Below, in pieces: positions 25,716-33,813 of a DNA stretch of 40,546 bases; positions within the stretch are counted from its first letter, which is position 1, and every line of letters starts with the position of its first letter. Below the pieces are notes generated by a model that did no database searches, was not told the origin of the DNA, and saw only the letters and a list, made by a program, of their open reading frames with translations. Source of the stretch: Rhodospirillales bacterium (GTDB lineage Bacteria > Pseudomonadota > Alphaproteobacteria > CACIAM-22H2); the NCBI GenBank assembly GCA_016794005.1, contig JAEUKY010000085.1, positions 1-40,546 on the forward strand. The letters run 5' to 3'. The position numbers and the translations under genes were made by a program.

Positions 25716-25736
25716 CCTGCCCGCGATTCGGGCAGG
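25716..25736 (-). promoter_or_regulatory. Hairpin in the leader of the dCache chemoreceptor gene
   Basis: CCTGCCCG and CGGGCAGG form a perfect 8-base stem with a CGATT loop, ending a few bases before the GGAG ribosome site of the leftward chemoreceptor gene. There is no T-run on either strand, so a role in translation or mRNA stability is more likely than termination of the upstream reductase gene. Confidence 0.4.
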
Positions 25737-25801
25737 CCCCGTCATGGCGACGAAAGTAGCACAGGCTGGAACTGTAAAAGGAAATTTTAGCGTGTGCCGA
25801 T

Positions 25802-26389
25802 TCAGAGGACCGTGCAGGCCGTCTCGAACGGTAGCCGTTTCTGGCGGCCGAACAGCTTCGACGCGTCGCCGTAGCCGAGATTGCACAGGAAATCGGTCTT
25901 GAAGCGGCCGTCGGGGAAGAACTCGGCATCGACCTTGGCGGCGTCGAAGCCGCTCATCGGGCCGCAGTCGAGGCCGACGGCGCGCGCGGCGATCATCAGG
26001 TAGGCGCCCTGCAGCGTGGCGTTGCGCTGCGCGGTCGCGGCGGCGAGCGCCGGATTGCCGGCGAACGTCTCGCGGGCCTCGGGCTTGTGCCAGATCTCGG
26101 GCATGTACTCGTAGAACTTCGTGTCGCGCGCGACGATCGCCGTGACGGGGGCCGCCGCCGTCTTGTCGACGTTCGCGGCCATCAGGGCGGGGACGAGCCG
26201 CTTCTTCGCCTCGGGCGTGCGCAGGAAGACCACGCGCATGGGCTGCGTGTTCATCGAAGTCGGCCCCATCTTCGCAACGTCGTAGATCTCGCGCAGCAGC
26301 GCGTCGGGGACCGGCCGGTCGAGCCAGCCGTTCTGGGTGCGGGCGTTCAGGAACAGGTGCGCGATCGCGGCCTGCATGGTCGTGTCCAT
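25802..26389 (-). CDS. Nitroreductase family protein, RutE/HadB type (malonic semialdehyde reductase-like)
   Basis: A 195-residue FMN enzyme of standard RutE length. LFLNARTQNGWLDRPVPDAL, AKMGPTSMNTQPMRVVFLRT (FMN contacts) and GLDCGPMSGFDAAKVDAEFF are diagnostic of the RutE/HadB branch. RutE reduces malonic semialdehyde to 3-hydroxypropionate in pyrimidine degradation. No other rut gene is nearby, so here it may detoxify another semialdehyde or reactive product. It is 40 bases after the GntR regulator on the same strand and probably in its operon, which links it to the divergent catabolic operon. GGAGAC precedes the start. The substrate is inferred only from the subfamily. Confidence 0.88.
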   Translation of the reverse strand: MDTTMQAAIAHLFLNARTQNGWLDRPVPDALLREIYDVAKMGPTSMNTQPMRVVFLRTPEAKKRLVPALMAANVDKTAAAPVTAIVARDTKFYEYMPEIWHKPEARETFAGNPALAAATAQRNATLQGAYLMIAARAVGLDCGPMSGFDAAKVDAEFFPDGRFKTDFLCNLGYGDASKLFGRQKRLPFETACTVL

Positions 26390-26429
26390 CGTCTGTCTCC
26401 GTCGTCGGGTCGGTTGTGCGGGGACCGGA

Positions 26430-27143
26430 TCAGGGCGCGATCGACGAAGCGACGATCGTCGCGGTCCGTTTGAGATGGCTTTCGAGCGTCGCCGCGGCGC
26501 GATCGGCGTCGCGCGCCATCGCGGCGTCGAACAGCGCCTGGTGCTCGCCGCGCACGTCGCGCGACTTGCCCTGCAGGGGCACGGAAATCCGCCGGTAGCG
26601 CTCCGACTGCTCGTAGAGCATCGCGCGCATGCGCAGCAGCCATTCGTTGCCGCAGGCGTCGACGAGCGCGCCGTGGAACTCCGAGTGCGCGCGCGCCCAC
26701 TGTTCGCTGAGATGCTCGCGCGCGCCCTCGTCGGTCTCGCTGAGGCGCGACAGACGGTGCCAGGCGGCGACGATTCGCGTTTCCCAACCGAGGTCGCCCT
26801 TGGCGAGGGATGCGCGCAGGCACATCGTCTCGACCGCGATGCGCGCTTCGGTGATCTCGGCGAGCTCCTTGGCCGAAACCGGGCTCACCGTGTAGCCGCG
26901 CTGCGGTTCCGCGACGACGAGCGCTTCGGACTGCAGCTTGGAAAGGGCTTCGCGCACCGCGCCGAGACTGACGTCGAGTTCGTCGGCAAGGGCCGAGATG
27001 TTCAGCTTCGTGCCCGGGGCGTGGCGACAGCACAGGATGTCGGCGCGAATCTGCGCATAGGCACGATAGGCCTTCGTGCCGGGCACGTCGGCGTCGATGC
27101 CCGATGCTGCGGCGGGTGCGGGGAGGGTATGGAGGGCCTTCAT
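26430..27143 (-). CDS. GntR family transcriptional regulator, FCD (FadR-like) type
   Basis: A 237-residue regulator. The winged-helix domain (about 25-95) has IRADILCCRHAPGTKLNISALADELDVS-type sequence with the recognition helix near SLGAVREALSKLQSEALV. The FCD ligand domain (about 100-230) keeps the metal/ligand histidines in AHSEFHGAL, EHQALF and LESHL. FCD regulators bind carboxylic acids and usually repress an adjacent pathway until its substrate or an intermediate appears. It is divergent, across 93 bases, from the dioxygenase-FAH-Liv operon, which is therefore its likely target, together with its own operon. No transmembrane or extra domain is present. Confidence 0.93.
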   Translation of the reverse strand: MKALHTLPAPAAASGIDADVPGTKAYRAYAQIRADILCCRHAPGTKLNISALADELDVSLGAVREALSKLQSEALVVAEPQRGYTVSPVSAKELAEITEARIAVETMCLRASLAKGDLGWETRIVAAWHRLSRLSETDEGAREHLSEQWARAHSEFHGALVDACGNEWLLRMRAMLYEQSERYRRISVPLQGKSRDVRGEHQALFDAAMARDADRAAATLESHLKRTATIVASSIAP

Positions 27144-27236
27144 CCAGAAAATATATTGCCTGCGTTCAAATCTATATGCTAGTCAAAAAACTATAAGACC
27201 AAAGGCCCCCGCGAATGCGGGGCGGAGGAAACGAGA
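27144..27236. promoter_or_regulatory. Shared control region of the GntR gene and the catabolic operon
   Basis: The gap is strikingly AT-rich from 27148 to 27203 in a GC-rich window and should hold both divergent promoters and the GntR operator. On the minus strand there is a TTGACT hexamer, and on the plus strand TATAAG at 27192-27197; neither has a well-spaced partner. No clear GntR-type palindrome is visible by eye. Confidence 0.45.
27207..27222 (+). promoter_or_regulatory. Leader hairpin before the dioxygenase gene
   Basis: CCCCGC and GCGGGG pair around a GAAT loop, immediately before the GGAGGAA ribosome site. No T-run follows. It may stabilise the mRNA or influence initiation. Confidence 0.4.
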
Positions 27237-28187
27237 ATGTCAGATCCGCGCCGTCCCGGCGTCACCGCCATCCATTCTCTCGACCGCTTCGTGTTCAGCG
27301 TGCCCGATCTGGGCGTCGCGAAGTCGTATTTCGACGATTTCGGACTCGATGTCCGGAAGGTCGGGAACCGCCTCGATCTCCATACGTTCGGGCATCCCCA
27401 TCGCTGGGGCTCGATCTACGAAAGCGGCAAGCCCAAGAAGCTCGAGTATCTCGCCCTCGGCGTCTATCCCGAGGACTACGAGCCGATGCGCCGGCACCTC
27501 GAGAAGTCGGGCGTGAAGTTCGTCGACCCGCACCCGCTCGTCGACCAGCAGGGCATCTGGATCCGCGACCCCGACGGCGTGACGCTGCAGATCGTCGCCG
27601 CCGAGAAGAGCTCGCCCAACCGCAAGGGCGACGCCTACGGCCCGATCTACATGACGACCGACAAGGGCACGACGGTCGGCATCAACCGGCGCAACGTGAA
27701 GAAGGTGTGCCCCGTGCGCCTGACGCACGCGCTGGTGTTCTGCTCGGACGTGCCGCGTTCGCTGGAATTCTACGACAAGGCGCTCGGCATGCGCCTGTCG
27801 GACCGTTCGGGCGAAGGTATCGCCTTCATGCACGGCGCCCACTCCAGCGACCACCACATGCTCGCCTTCGCAAAATCGAACGGCCCGGGCCTGCACCACA
27901 CGAGCTGGGTGGTGCGCGGCATCGACGAGATCGGCCTCGGCATGGAGCAGATGCTCGCCAGGGGCCACAAATACGGCTGGGGCGTGGGCCGCCACGTGCT
28001 CGGGTCGAACTATTTCTACTACCAGCGCGACCCGTGGGGCAGCTTCACCGAATATTCCTACGACATCGATTTCATCGGCCTCGAAGGCGAGTGGCCGGCG
28101 CAGGACCACCCGCCCGAGGACTCGTTCTATCTCTGGGGTCCGGGCGCGCCGGAAGACTTCATCACCAACCACGAGACCGCCGGCTGA
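27237..28187 (+). CDS. Two-domain VOC-fold extradiol dioxygenase
   Basis: A 316-residue type I extradiol dioxygenase. Two vicinal-oxygen-chelate domains are visible (about 12-125 and 160-305). The Fe(II) ligands expected in the second domain are present: His164 (RLTHALVFC), His220 or His221 (GLHHTSWVV) and Glu272 (SFTEYSYDIDFI). It should open a catechol-like ring next to the hydroxyls. The N-terminus shows the usual AIHSLDRFVFSVPDL. GGAGGAA precedes the ATG. It is the first gene of an operon with a FAH-family enzyme and a Liv-type importer, so it probably starts degradation of the imported compound. The length and two-domain form fit catechol 2,3- or dihydroxybiphenyl 1,2-dioxygenases, but the substrate cannot be read from sequence. 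Confidence 0.9.
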   Translation: MSDPRRPGVTAIHSLDRFVFSVPDLGVAKSYFDDFGLDVRKVGNRLDLHTFGHPHRWGSIYESGKPKKLEYLALGVYPEDYEPMRRHLEKSGVKFVDPHPLVDQQGIWIRDPDGVTLQIVAAEKSSPNRKGDAYGPIYMTTDKGTTVGINRRNVKKVCPVRLTHALVFCSDVPRSLEFYDKALGMRLSDRSGEGIAFMHGAHSSDHHMLAFAKSNGPGLHHTSWVVRGIDEIGLGMEQMLARGHKYGWGVGRHVLGSNYFYYQRDPWGSFTEYSYDIDFIGLEGEWPAQDHPPEDSFYLWGPGAPEDFITNHETAG

Positions 28188-28223
28188 GGCGAACCCGCCT
28201 CGAACGAAAGGACCGCCTTCAAG

Positions 28224-29078
28224 ATGCGACTGCTTAATTTCGTCAGGGACGGACGCCGGGCTCTCGGTGCGCGCAGCGGCGACAGGATCGTCGACCTCAC
28301 GGCCGCCGGCCTGCCCGAAAGCGTCGACGCGCTGCTTGCACTCGGCGCCCCCGGCATGGAGACCGCGAAGGCCGCCGCCGCGCGGGCGTCGGCGACGTTC
28401 GCCGCGACGGGCGTGAAGCTGCTCGCCCCGGTCCTGGCACCCTCCAAGGCGATCGCCGTCGGCCTCAACTACATCGACCATGCGGCGGAGAGTCCCTACA
28501 AGGACGCGCCCAAGTATCCGGTGCTGTTCCACCGCTTCGCCTCGTCCTGGGTCGCCCACGACGAGCCGCTCGTGAAGCCGAAGGTCTCCGACCATTTCGA
28601 CTACGAGGCCGAGGTCGCGGTCGTGATCGGCGCGGCGGGGCGCTATATCGCGAAGGACAAGGCGCTCGGCCACGTGGCGGGCTATTCGCTCTTCAACGAT
28701 GGCTCGATCCGCGACTACCAGTTCAAGTCGCACCAGTGGATGATCGGCAAGAACTTCGACGCGACCGCGTCGTTCGGCCCCGATCTTGTCACGGCGGACG
28801 AACTGCCGGCGGGGGCCGCCGGCCTGCGCATCCAGTGCCGTCTCAACGGCCAGGTGCTGCAGGATGCCAACACCAAGGACATGATCTTCGACGTGGCGAC
28901 GCTCGTCGCCACCTGCTCGGAGATCTTCCGGCTCGAACCGGGCGACGTGATCATCTCGGGCACGCCGGCCGGGGTCGGCTTCGCGCGCAAGCCGCCCGTC
29001 TTCATGAAGCAGGGCGACACGGTCGAGGTCGAAGTCGACAGGATCGGGATCCTGCGCAACACGATCCGCAACGAGTAG
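28224..29078 (+). CDS. Fumarylacetoacetate hydrolase (FAH) family protein
   Basis: A 284-residue FAH-fold enzyme. The metal ligands are in the FDYEAEVAVVIG motif (Glu128, Glu130) and Asp159 of GYSLFNDGSIRDYQ, followed by GKNFDATASFGP and GDVIISGTPAGVGFARKP. An N-terminal strand-rich segment (1-65) is usual for this subgroup. Family members hydrolyse, hydrate or decarboxylate 2-oxo or 3-oxo acids formed from aromatic ring cleavage. Placed 36 bases after the dioxygenase gene, it most likely processes that enzyme's ring-opened product. Which of the FAH reactions applies (hydrolase, hydratase or decarboxylase) is not decided by the sequence. Confidence 0.92.
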   Translation: MRLLNFVRDGRRALGARSGDRIVDLTAAGLPESVDALLALGAPGMETAKAAAARASATFAATGVKLLAPVLAPSKAIAVGLNYIDHAAESPYKDAPKYPVLFHRFASSWVAHDEPLVKPKVSDHFDYEAEVAVVIGAAGRYIAKDKALGHVAGYSLFNDGSIRDYQFKSHQWMIGKNFDATASFGPDLVTADELPAGAAGLRIQCRLNGQVLQDANTKDMIFDVATLVATCSEIFRLEPGDVIISGTPAGVGFARKPPVFMKQGDTVEVEVDRIGILRNTIRNE

Positions 29079-29121
29079 CAACGAAGAACGTCCGCAAACC
29101 TCGAAAACGGGAGGACACCCC

Positions 29122-30321
29122 TTGATCAACCTCAGGAAGATCGCCGTCGCGGCGGTCGCGGCCATCGGCCTTGCCGGCGCCCTGCCGGTTTCGGCCCAGA
29201 CACCCGGACCGGTGCGCATCGGCAGCACGCTGGCGTTGACCGGTCCGCTGTCGGCGACGGCGCTGGTCCACAAGCTGGCCGGCGAAATCTACATCGAGGA
29301 CCTGAACAAGCGCGGCGGCCTGCTCGGCCGCAAGGTCGAATGGATCGTCCGGGACGACCAGTCGCGTCCCGATCTCGCGCGCACGCTCTACGAACAGCTC
29401 GTGACGTCGGAAAAGGTCGACCTGCTGATGGGTCCCTACGCGACGGGCGCCATCCTGTCGGCGATCGGCGTCGCCCAGCGCTACAACAAGATGCTGATCT
29501 CCCACACGATGGGCATCCCGTCGCTCGCCAAGTACGACATGCACTTCCCGGCCTGGTCGCTCGGACCCGACCCGGCGCAGACCGTGCCGACGACGGTGTT
29601 CGAAGGCCTCGCGCAGACGAACAAGCCGCCGAAGACCGTGGCCGTCGTCACCAGCAAGTTCCCGTCGATCCACTTCCTCAGCCTCGGCGCGCGCGAGATC
29701 ATCAAGAAGCGCGGCCTGACCGAAGTCCTGTTCCTCGAATGGGAATTCGGCAACCGCGACTTCGGCCCGATCGCCGCGCGGGTGAAGGACGCCAAGCCCG
29801 ATCTCGTCTGGGTCGGCGACATCGGCCTGGAAGGCAACATGCTGCTCGAGGCGATGAAGAAGATCGACTACGAGCCGCCGATGCACATCCACCTGTACCC
29901 GGCGCCCGGGCCGCTGGCGAACGCGCCGGAAGGCAAGAACGCCCTGTCGCTGACGATCTTCGAGGAACACGCGCCCTACACCAACGACCCGGTGGCGGCG
30001 CAGTTCGTGAAGACGTTCGGCGAGCGCGCCAAGCAGGCGGGCCTGCCCTATACGGCGGTCGAGACGCAGGCGGCGGCATCGTTCACCGCCTGGCAGATCC
30101 TCGAGGCGTCGATCGTCGCGACCAACAGCTTCGACGACCGCAAGATGGCGGACTGGCTCAAGGCGAACCGCGTCAAGACGATCCACGGCACGCTGCGCTT
30201 CGACAGGGGCAACAACTTCGGCGACGACCTGATGCGCATGAAGCAGGTCCAGGACGGGCGCTGGGTGACGGTGTGGCCGAAGGAATGGGCACCGCCGGGC
30301 GCGACGATCCGCACGCAGTAA
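29122..30321 (+). CDS. Liv-type ABC transporter substrate-binding protein (Peripla_BP_6)
   Basis: A 399-residue periplasmic receptor. Residues 1-25 are a signal peptide with probable cleavage at VSA-QT. The mature part has GSTLALTGPLSATA, YIEDLNKRGGLLGRKVEWIV, DLLMGPYATGAILS and the two-lobed periplasmic fold typical of branched-chain-amino-acid-type receptors. Relatives bind amino acids, amides, urea or aromatic acids. The start is TTG at 29122 with GGGAGGA just upstream. Within the operon it follows the FAH gene and precedes the permease genes, so its ligand is probably the compound degraded by the dioxygenase. MRMKQVQDGRWVTVWPKEWA near the end is usual for the aromatic-compound branch, but that is an impression. 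Confidence 0.93.
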   Translation: MINLRKIAVAAVAAIGLAGALPVSAQTPGPVRIGSTLALTGPLSATALVHKLAGEIYIEDLNKRGGLLGRKVEWIVRDDQSRPDLARTLYEQLVTSEKVDLLMGPYATGAILSAIGVAQRYNKMLISHTMGIPSLAKYDMHFPAWSLGPDPAQTVPTTVFEGLAQTNKPPKTVAVVTSKFPSIHFLSLGAREIIKKRGLTEVLFLEWEFGNRDFGPIAARVKDAKPDLVWVGDIGLEGNMLLEAMKKIDYEPPMHIHLYPAPGPLANAPEGKNALSLTIFEEHAPYTNDPVAAQFVKTFGERAKQAGLPYTAVETQAAASFTAWQILEASIVATNSFDDRKMADWLKANRVKTIHGTLRFDRGNNFGDDLMRMKQVQDGRWVTVWPKEWAPPGATIRTQ

Positions 30322-30330
30322 ACGCGAACC

Positions 30331-31188
30331 ATGGCGATTCCCAGCCTCAACCTGCTCCTCCAGTCCATCCTTTCCGGAATTTTCATCGGCGGGATGTACG
30401 CGATGACCGGGCTGGGGCTGGGGCTCGCCTGGGGCCTGCTGCGCCAGATCAACCTGGCGCATTTCGGCTTCGTCTTCCTGTCCGCCTATCTCTGCTACCA
30501 GATGTCGACGGTCGGCGGCATCGACCCGCTGCTGACCGTCTTCGTCCTGCCGCCGGCCTTCTTCTGCGTCGGCGTCGCCATGCAGTGGGTCCTGTCGCGC
30601 TTCCGCATTTCGGCCTTCAATTCGCTGCTGGTCACGTTCGGCGTGACCGTCATGATCGAAAGCGGCATCCAGTACGTCTGGACCGCCGACTTTCGCAAGA
30701 TGCAGTCTGTCTACGCCGAGGAGAAGTTCGTCGTCGGCGGGCTGTTCGTGCCGCTGCCGGAGTTCCTCACCCTCGCCGTGGCGGTGGCGCTGTCGTTCGC
30801 GATCTGGGCGGCGATGCGGTTCACCGATCTCGGCAAGGCCATGCGGGCGATGGCCGAGGACGCTCCGATCGCCGCCGCCTTCGGCATCAACGAGCGCGGC
30901 CTGTCGCTTGCGCTGTCGGGCATATGCGTGGCGCTCGCCTCGGTCGCGGGCATCTGTTTCGCGCTGACCTTCACGCTGACGCCCACGCAGATCTTCTCGT
31001 GGGTCGGCGTCGTCTTCGCGGTCGTCATGCTCGGCGGTCTCGGCAGCGCGCTCGGGCCGCTCGTGTCGGGCATCGTGATCGGCGTCAGCGAGGCGGTCGC
31101 GATGGCGCTGTTCGCACCCTCCTGGGCGCCGATCGTGTCGTTTTCCCTGCTGATCCTCATGCTGCTCTTCAGGCCCGGCAAGGCATAG
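30331..31188 (+). CDS. Liv-type ABC transporter permease, LivH subunit
   Basis: A 285-residue integral membrane protein with eight or more hydrophobic segments. The family pattern SGIFIGGMYAMTGLGLGLAW, INLAHFGFVFLSAYLCY and VVMLGGLGSALGPLVSGIVI is clear; MRAMAEDAPIAAAFGINERG is the cytoplasmic loop that contacts the ATPase. It starts nine bases after the binding-protein stop. It forms the translocation channel with the LivM part of the following fusion protein. Confidence 0.95.
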   Translation: MAIPSLNLLLQSILSGIFIGGMYAMTGLGLGLAWGLLRQINLAHFGFVFLSAYLCYQMSTVGGIDPLLTVFVLPPAFFCVGVAMQWVLSRFRISAFNSLLVTFGVTVMIESGIQYVWTADFRKMQSVYAEEKFVVGGLFVPLPEFLTLAVAVALSFAIWAAMRFTDLGKAMRAMAEDAPIAAAFGINERGLSLALSGICVALASVAGICFALTFTLTPTQIFSWVGVVFAVVMLGGLGSALGPLVSGIVIGVSEAVAMALFAPSWAPIVSFSLLILMLLFRPGKA

Positions 31189-31198
31189 GCGCGCGCAG

Positions 31199-32956
31199 GT
31201 GAAACGTTCCGTCATCCTTGCGATCCTCGCCGCCGGCGCCGTGCTCGCCGCCGTGCCGTCGGCAGGCCTGCCCGCCTTCTACGAATCGTTCCTGTACCTG
31301 CTGTTCCACTGGATCGTGCTCGCGGTGTCGTGGAACATCCTTTCCGGCTACACCGGCTATTTCTCGTTCGGCCACGGCGCGTTCTTCGGCGCCGGAATCT
31401 ACGGGACGGCGTTTCTCGCGGGCAAGATGGACTGGCCGTTCCTCGCCACGCTGCCGGCCACGATGTTCGTGGCCGCACTGCTCGGCGTGGCGCTGGGCGC
31501 CGTCGTGTTCCGCGTCGCGTCGATCCGCGGCGAGATCTTCGCGCTGCTGACGCTCGCCGTGACCTTCATCCTCGCGACCGTGATCCTCAACACGCGGATC
31601 GACGGCGGCCCGGGCATCTACCTGATCTCGATGGAGATCCCGAAGCTCGGGCGGACGCAGTCGGCGTCGATCTACGCGATGGGGCTGCTTGCGGCCGTGA
31701 CGACGCTGCTGGTCGCCTATCTCATCTACGCGTCGAAGTTCGGTACGGGCCTGTTCGCGATCCACGACGACGAGGACGTCGCCGAGGTGATGGGTGTGCC
31801 GACCTACCGCTACAAGCTCTACGCGCTCGCGGTGTCGTGCGCGCTCGCGGGCCTCGCGGGCGGCATCCACGCGTCGTTCGTCTCCTACGTCACCGTCTCC
31901 GAGACGTTTTCGATCCTCGTTCCGCTCAGCGTCGTGCTGATGAGCATTCTCGGCGGCAGCCGGCACTGGTTCGGCCCCGCCGTCGGCGCCGTCGCGATCA
32001 CGTCGCTGCTCTATTACGCGACTTCGGGCGACTACGCCGTGGCCGGACGCGCGTCGGTCGGATTCATCCTCGTCGCCGTGATCCTGTTCATGCCGGAAGG
32101 CGTGCTCGGCCTCTATTCGCAGTGGCGTCGCAGGCGCAACGCGCCGGCCGCGACGGAAGGCGGGACCGCCCATGCGCCGGCCGTGCCCGTGCCGTCCGCC
32201 GCCGCCCGGGTCGTCCGCCGGCCCGCCGGCCCGCCGCTGCTGCAGGTCGAGGGGCTCTCGAAGGCCTTCAAGGGCGTGCAGGCGCTCAACGACGTGACGT
32301 TCGACGTCCGCGCGAACGAGATCCTCGGCCTGATCGGCCCGAACGGATCGGGCAAGTCGACCTTCATCAACGTGGTCAGCGGGCACTACAAGCCGACGGC
32401 CGGCCGCATCCGCTTCGACGGCCGCCGGCTCGAAGGGCTCGACGCGCACCGCTTCGCGCAGGCCGGAATCTCGCGCACCTACCAGATCCCGCGCCCGTTC
32501 GCGCACATGACGGTGCTCGAGAACGTCGCGACGGCCGGCATGTTCGGCGGCAACGGCAGCGGCCGGGCGGCCGCGACGGAGGCCGCGCGCGAGTTCGTCG
32601 AGTTCGCCGGGCTCGGCCACCGCGCCCATGTGCGGCCCGACGACCTCAACCTGCACCAGCGCAAGTTCCTCGAACTCGCCCGCGCGCTCGCCGCCCGTCC
32701 GAAGCTTCTGCTGCTCGACGAGGTGCTGTCCGGCCTCACGCCGGGCGAGATCAACGAGGCGATCGCGATGGTCCGGCGCATCCGCGAGGGCGGCACCACC
32801 ATCGTCTTCGTCGAGCACGTCATGCGCGCCGTCATGGCGCTGACCGACCGGATCGTCGTCCTCAACCACGGCAGGCTGATCGCCGAAGGCGATCCGGCGG
32901 CCGTGATGGACGACGAGCAGGTCAAGGTCGCCTATCTCGGGAAATCCCATGCTTGA
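31199..32956 (+). CDS. Fused Liv-type permease-ATPase (LivM-LivG)
   Basis: A 585-residue fusion. Residues 1-305 form a LivM permease (SWNILSGYTGYFSFGHGAFF, FGTGLFAIHDDEDVAEVMGV, LGGSRHWFGPAVGA). An Arg/Ala/Pro-rich linker spans 306-345. Residues 346-585 form a LivG ATPase with Walker A GPNGSGKST (380-388) and Walker B LLLLDEVLSGL. The ABC signature, normally LSGGQ, is replaced by LNLHQRKFLELARAL; degenerate signatures are known in LivG proteins, where the partner LivF supplies a canonical site. The start is GTG 31199 with a weak ribosome site, only 10 bases after livH. Such fusions occur in proteobacteria and keep the two parts in equal amount. Confidence 0.93.
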   Translation: MKRSVILAILAAGAVLAAVPSAGLPAFYESFLYLLFHWIVLAVSWNILSGYTGYFSFGHGAFFGAGIYGTAFLAGKMDWPFLATLPATMFVAALLGVALGAVVFRVASIRGEIFALLTLAVTFILATVILNTRIDGGPGIYLISMEIPKLGRTQSASIYAMGLLAAVTTLLVAYLIYASKFGTGLFAIHDDEDVAEVMGVPTYRYKLYALAVSCALAGLAGGIHASFVSYVTVSETFSILVPLSVVLMSILGGSRHWFGPAVGAVAITSLLYYATSGDYAVAGRASVGFILVAVILFMPEGVLGLYSQWRRRRNAPAATEGGTAHAPAVPVPSAAARVVRRPAGPPLLQVEGLSKAFKGVQALNDVTFDVRANEILGLIGPNGSGKSTFINVVSGHYKPTAGRIRFDGRRLEGLDAHRFAQAGISRTYQIPRPFAHMTVLENVATAGMFGGNGSGRAAATEAAREFVEFAGLGHRAHVRPDDLNLHQRKFLELARALAARPKLLLLDEVLSGLTPGEINEAIAMVRRIREGGTTIVFVEHVMRAVMALTDRIVVLNHGRLIAEGDPAAVMDDEQVKVAYLGKSHA

Positions 32957-33662
32957 GGTCGAGAACCTGCGCGTCGCCTACGGGGCCGCAACGGCGCTCT
33001 GGGACGTCAGCCTGAAGGTCGGGAAGGGCGAGCTCGTCTGCGTCGTCGGCCCGAACGGAGCCGGCAAGACGACGCTGATCGGCACGCTTGCGGGGCTCAA
33101 CCGCGCGTCGTCCGGCCGCATGGTTCTCGACGGAAACGACGTGACGCGGCTTGCCCCGCACCGGTTCTGCGCGGCCGGCATCGCGATCGTGCCGGAAAGC
33201 CGGCGGCTGTTCACCGGAATGACGGTTCTGGAGAATCTCGAACTCGGCAGCTTCCTGCCCGCGGCGCGCGAGCGCCGGCGCGAGACGCTGGAGCAGGTCT
33301 GCGAGCTCTTCCCGGCGGTGCGCCAGAAGCTGGCGATGCCGGCGGGCTCGCTGTCGGGCGGCCAGCAGCAGATGGTGGCGATCGGCCGCGCGCTGATGGC
33401 ACGGCCGCGCCTGCTGCTGCTCGACGAGCCGTCGCTCGGCCTGGCGCCGTCGATCGTCATGGACATGTTCGATTCGATCCGCCGGATCAACGCCGAGGGC
33501 CTGACCGTGCTGCTGGTCGAGCAGAATGTCAGCATGGCGATGGCGCTGGCGACGCGCGCCTACGTGCTGGAAGAGGGGCGGATCGTCATGGACGGGTCGG
33601 CGGGCGACCTGATCCGGCGCCCGGAGATCCGCAAGGCCTATCTCGGACTCGAAGAGGGTTAG
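32949..33662 (+). CDS. Liv-type ABC transporter ATPase, LivF subunit
   Basis: A 237-residue ATPase. Walker A is GPNGAGKTT (34-42), the signature is a canonical LSGGQQQ and Walker B is LLLLDEPSLGLAPS with the usual downstream EQNVSMAM. The ATG overlaps the fusion gene by eight bases, so translation is probably coupled. It pairs with the LivG half of the fusion to power uptake. It is the last gene of the operon; a tRNA gene on the other strand follows. Confidence 0.95.
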   Translation: MLEVENLRVAYGAATALWDVSLKVGKGELVCVVGPNGAGKTTLIGTLAGLNRASSGRMVLDGNDVTRLAPHRFCAAGIAIVPESRRLFTGMTVLENLELGSFLPAARERRRETLEQVCELFPAVRQKLAMPAGSLSGGQQQMVAIGRALMARPRLLLLDEPSLGLAPSIVMDMFDSIRRINAEGLTVLLVEQNVSMAMALATRAYVLEEGRIVMDGSAGDLIRRPEIRKAYLGLEEG

Positions 33663-33690
33663 GCGCGCGCTCGGCGCGTCCGGAAGGCGC

Positions 33691-33765
33691 TGGCTGGGGC
33701 GCTAGGATTCGAACCTAGGAATGCCGGTACCAAAAACCGGTGCCTTACCGCTTGGCGACGCCCCA
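33691..33765 (-). tRNA. tRNA-Gln (anticodon TTG)
   Basis: Read on the minus strand, the acceptor stem TGGGGCG pairs with CGCCCCA, the anticodon arm is CCGGT-TTTTGGT-ACCGG with anticodon TTG, and the T arm contains GGTTCGAATCC. The CCA end is encoded (33691-33693). Length 75 with CCA. All arms are intact. Confidence 0.96.
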
Positions 33766-33813
33766 GCAGGCGCTTGGTCTATCTAGAACGGCGCGCCGCC
33801 GCTGTCGAGGGCG

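Noticed and set aside
25802-26389. Part of a rut pyrimidine-degradation operon
   Set aside because: Only a RutE-like gene is present; rutA-D, rutF and rutG are absent.
22660-33662. A single aromatic pathway joining the intradiol and extradiol dioxygenases
   Set aside because: The two use different cleavage chemistry, lie on different strands and are separated by a chemoreceptor and the regulator. A link is possible but not supported by sequence.
33691-33765. tRNA-Gln as an integration site of a genomic island
   Set aside because: There is no integrase, no second copy of the tRNA end and no change in composition. Flanking genes are ordinary.
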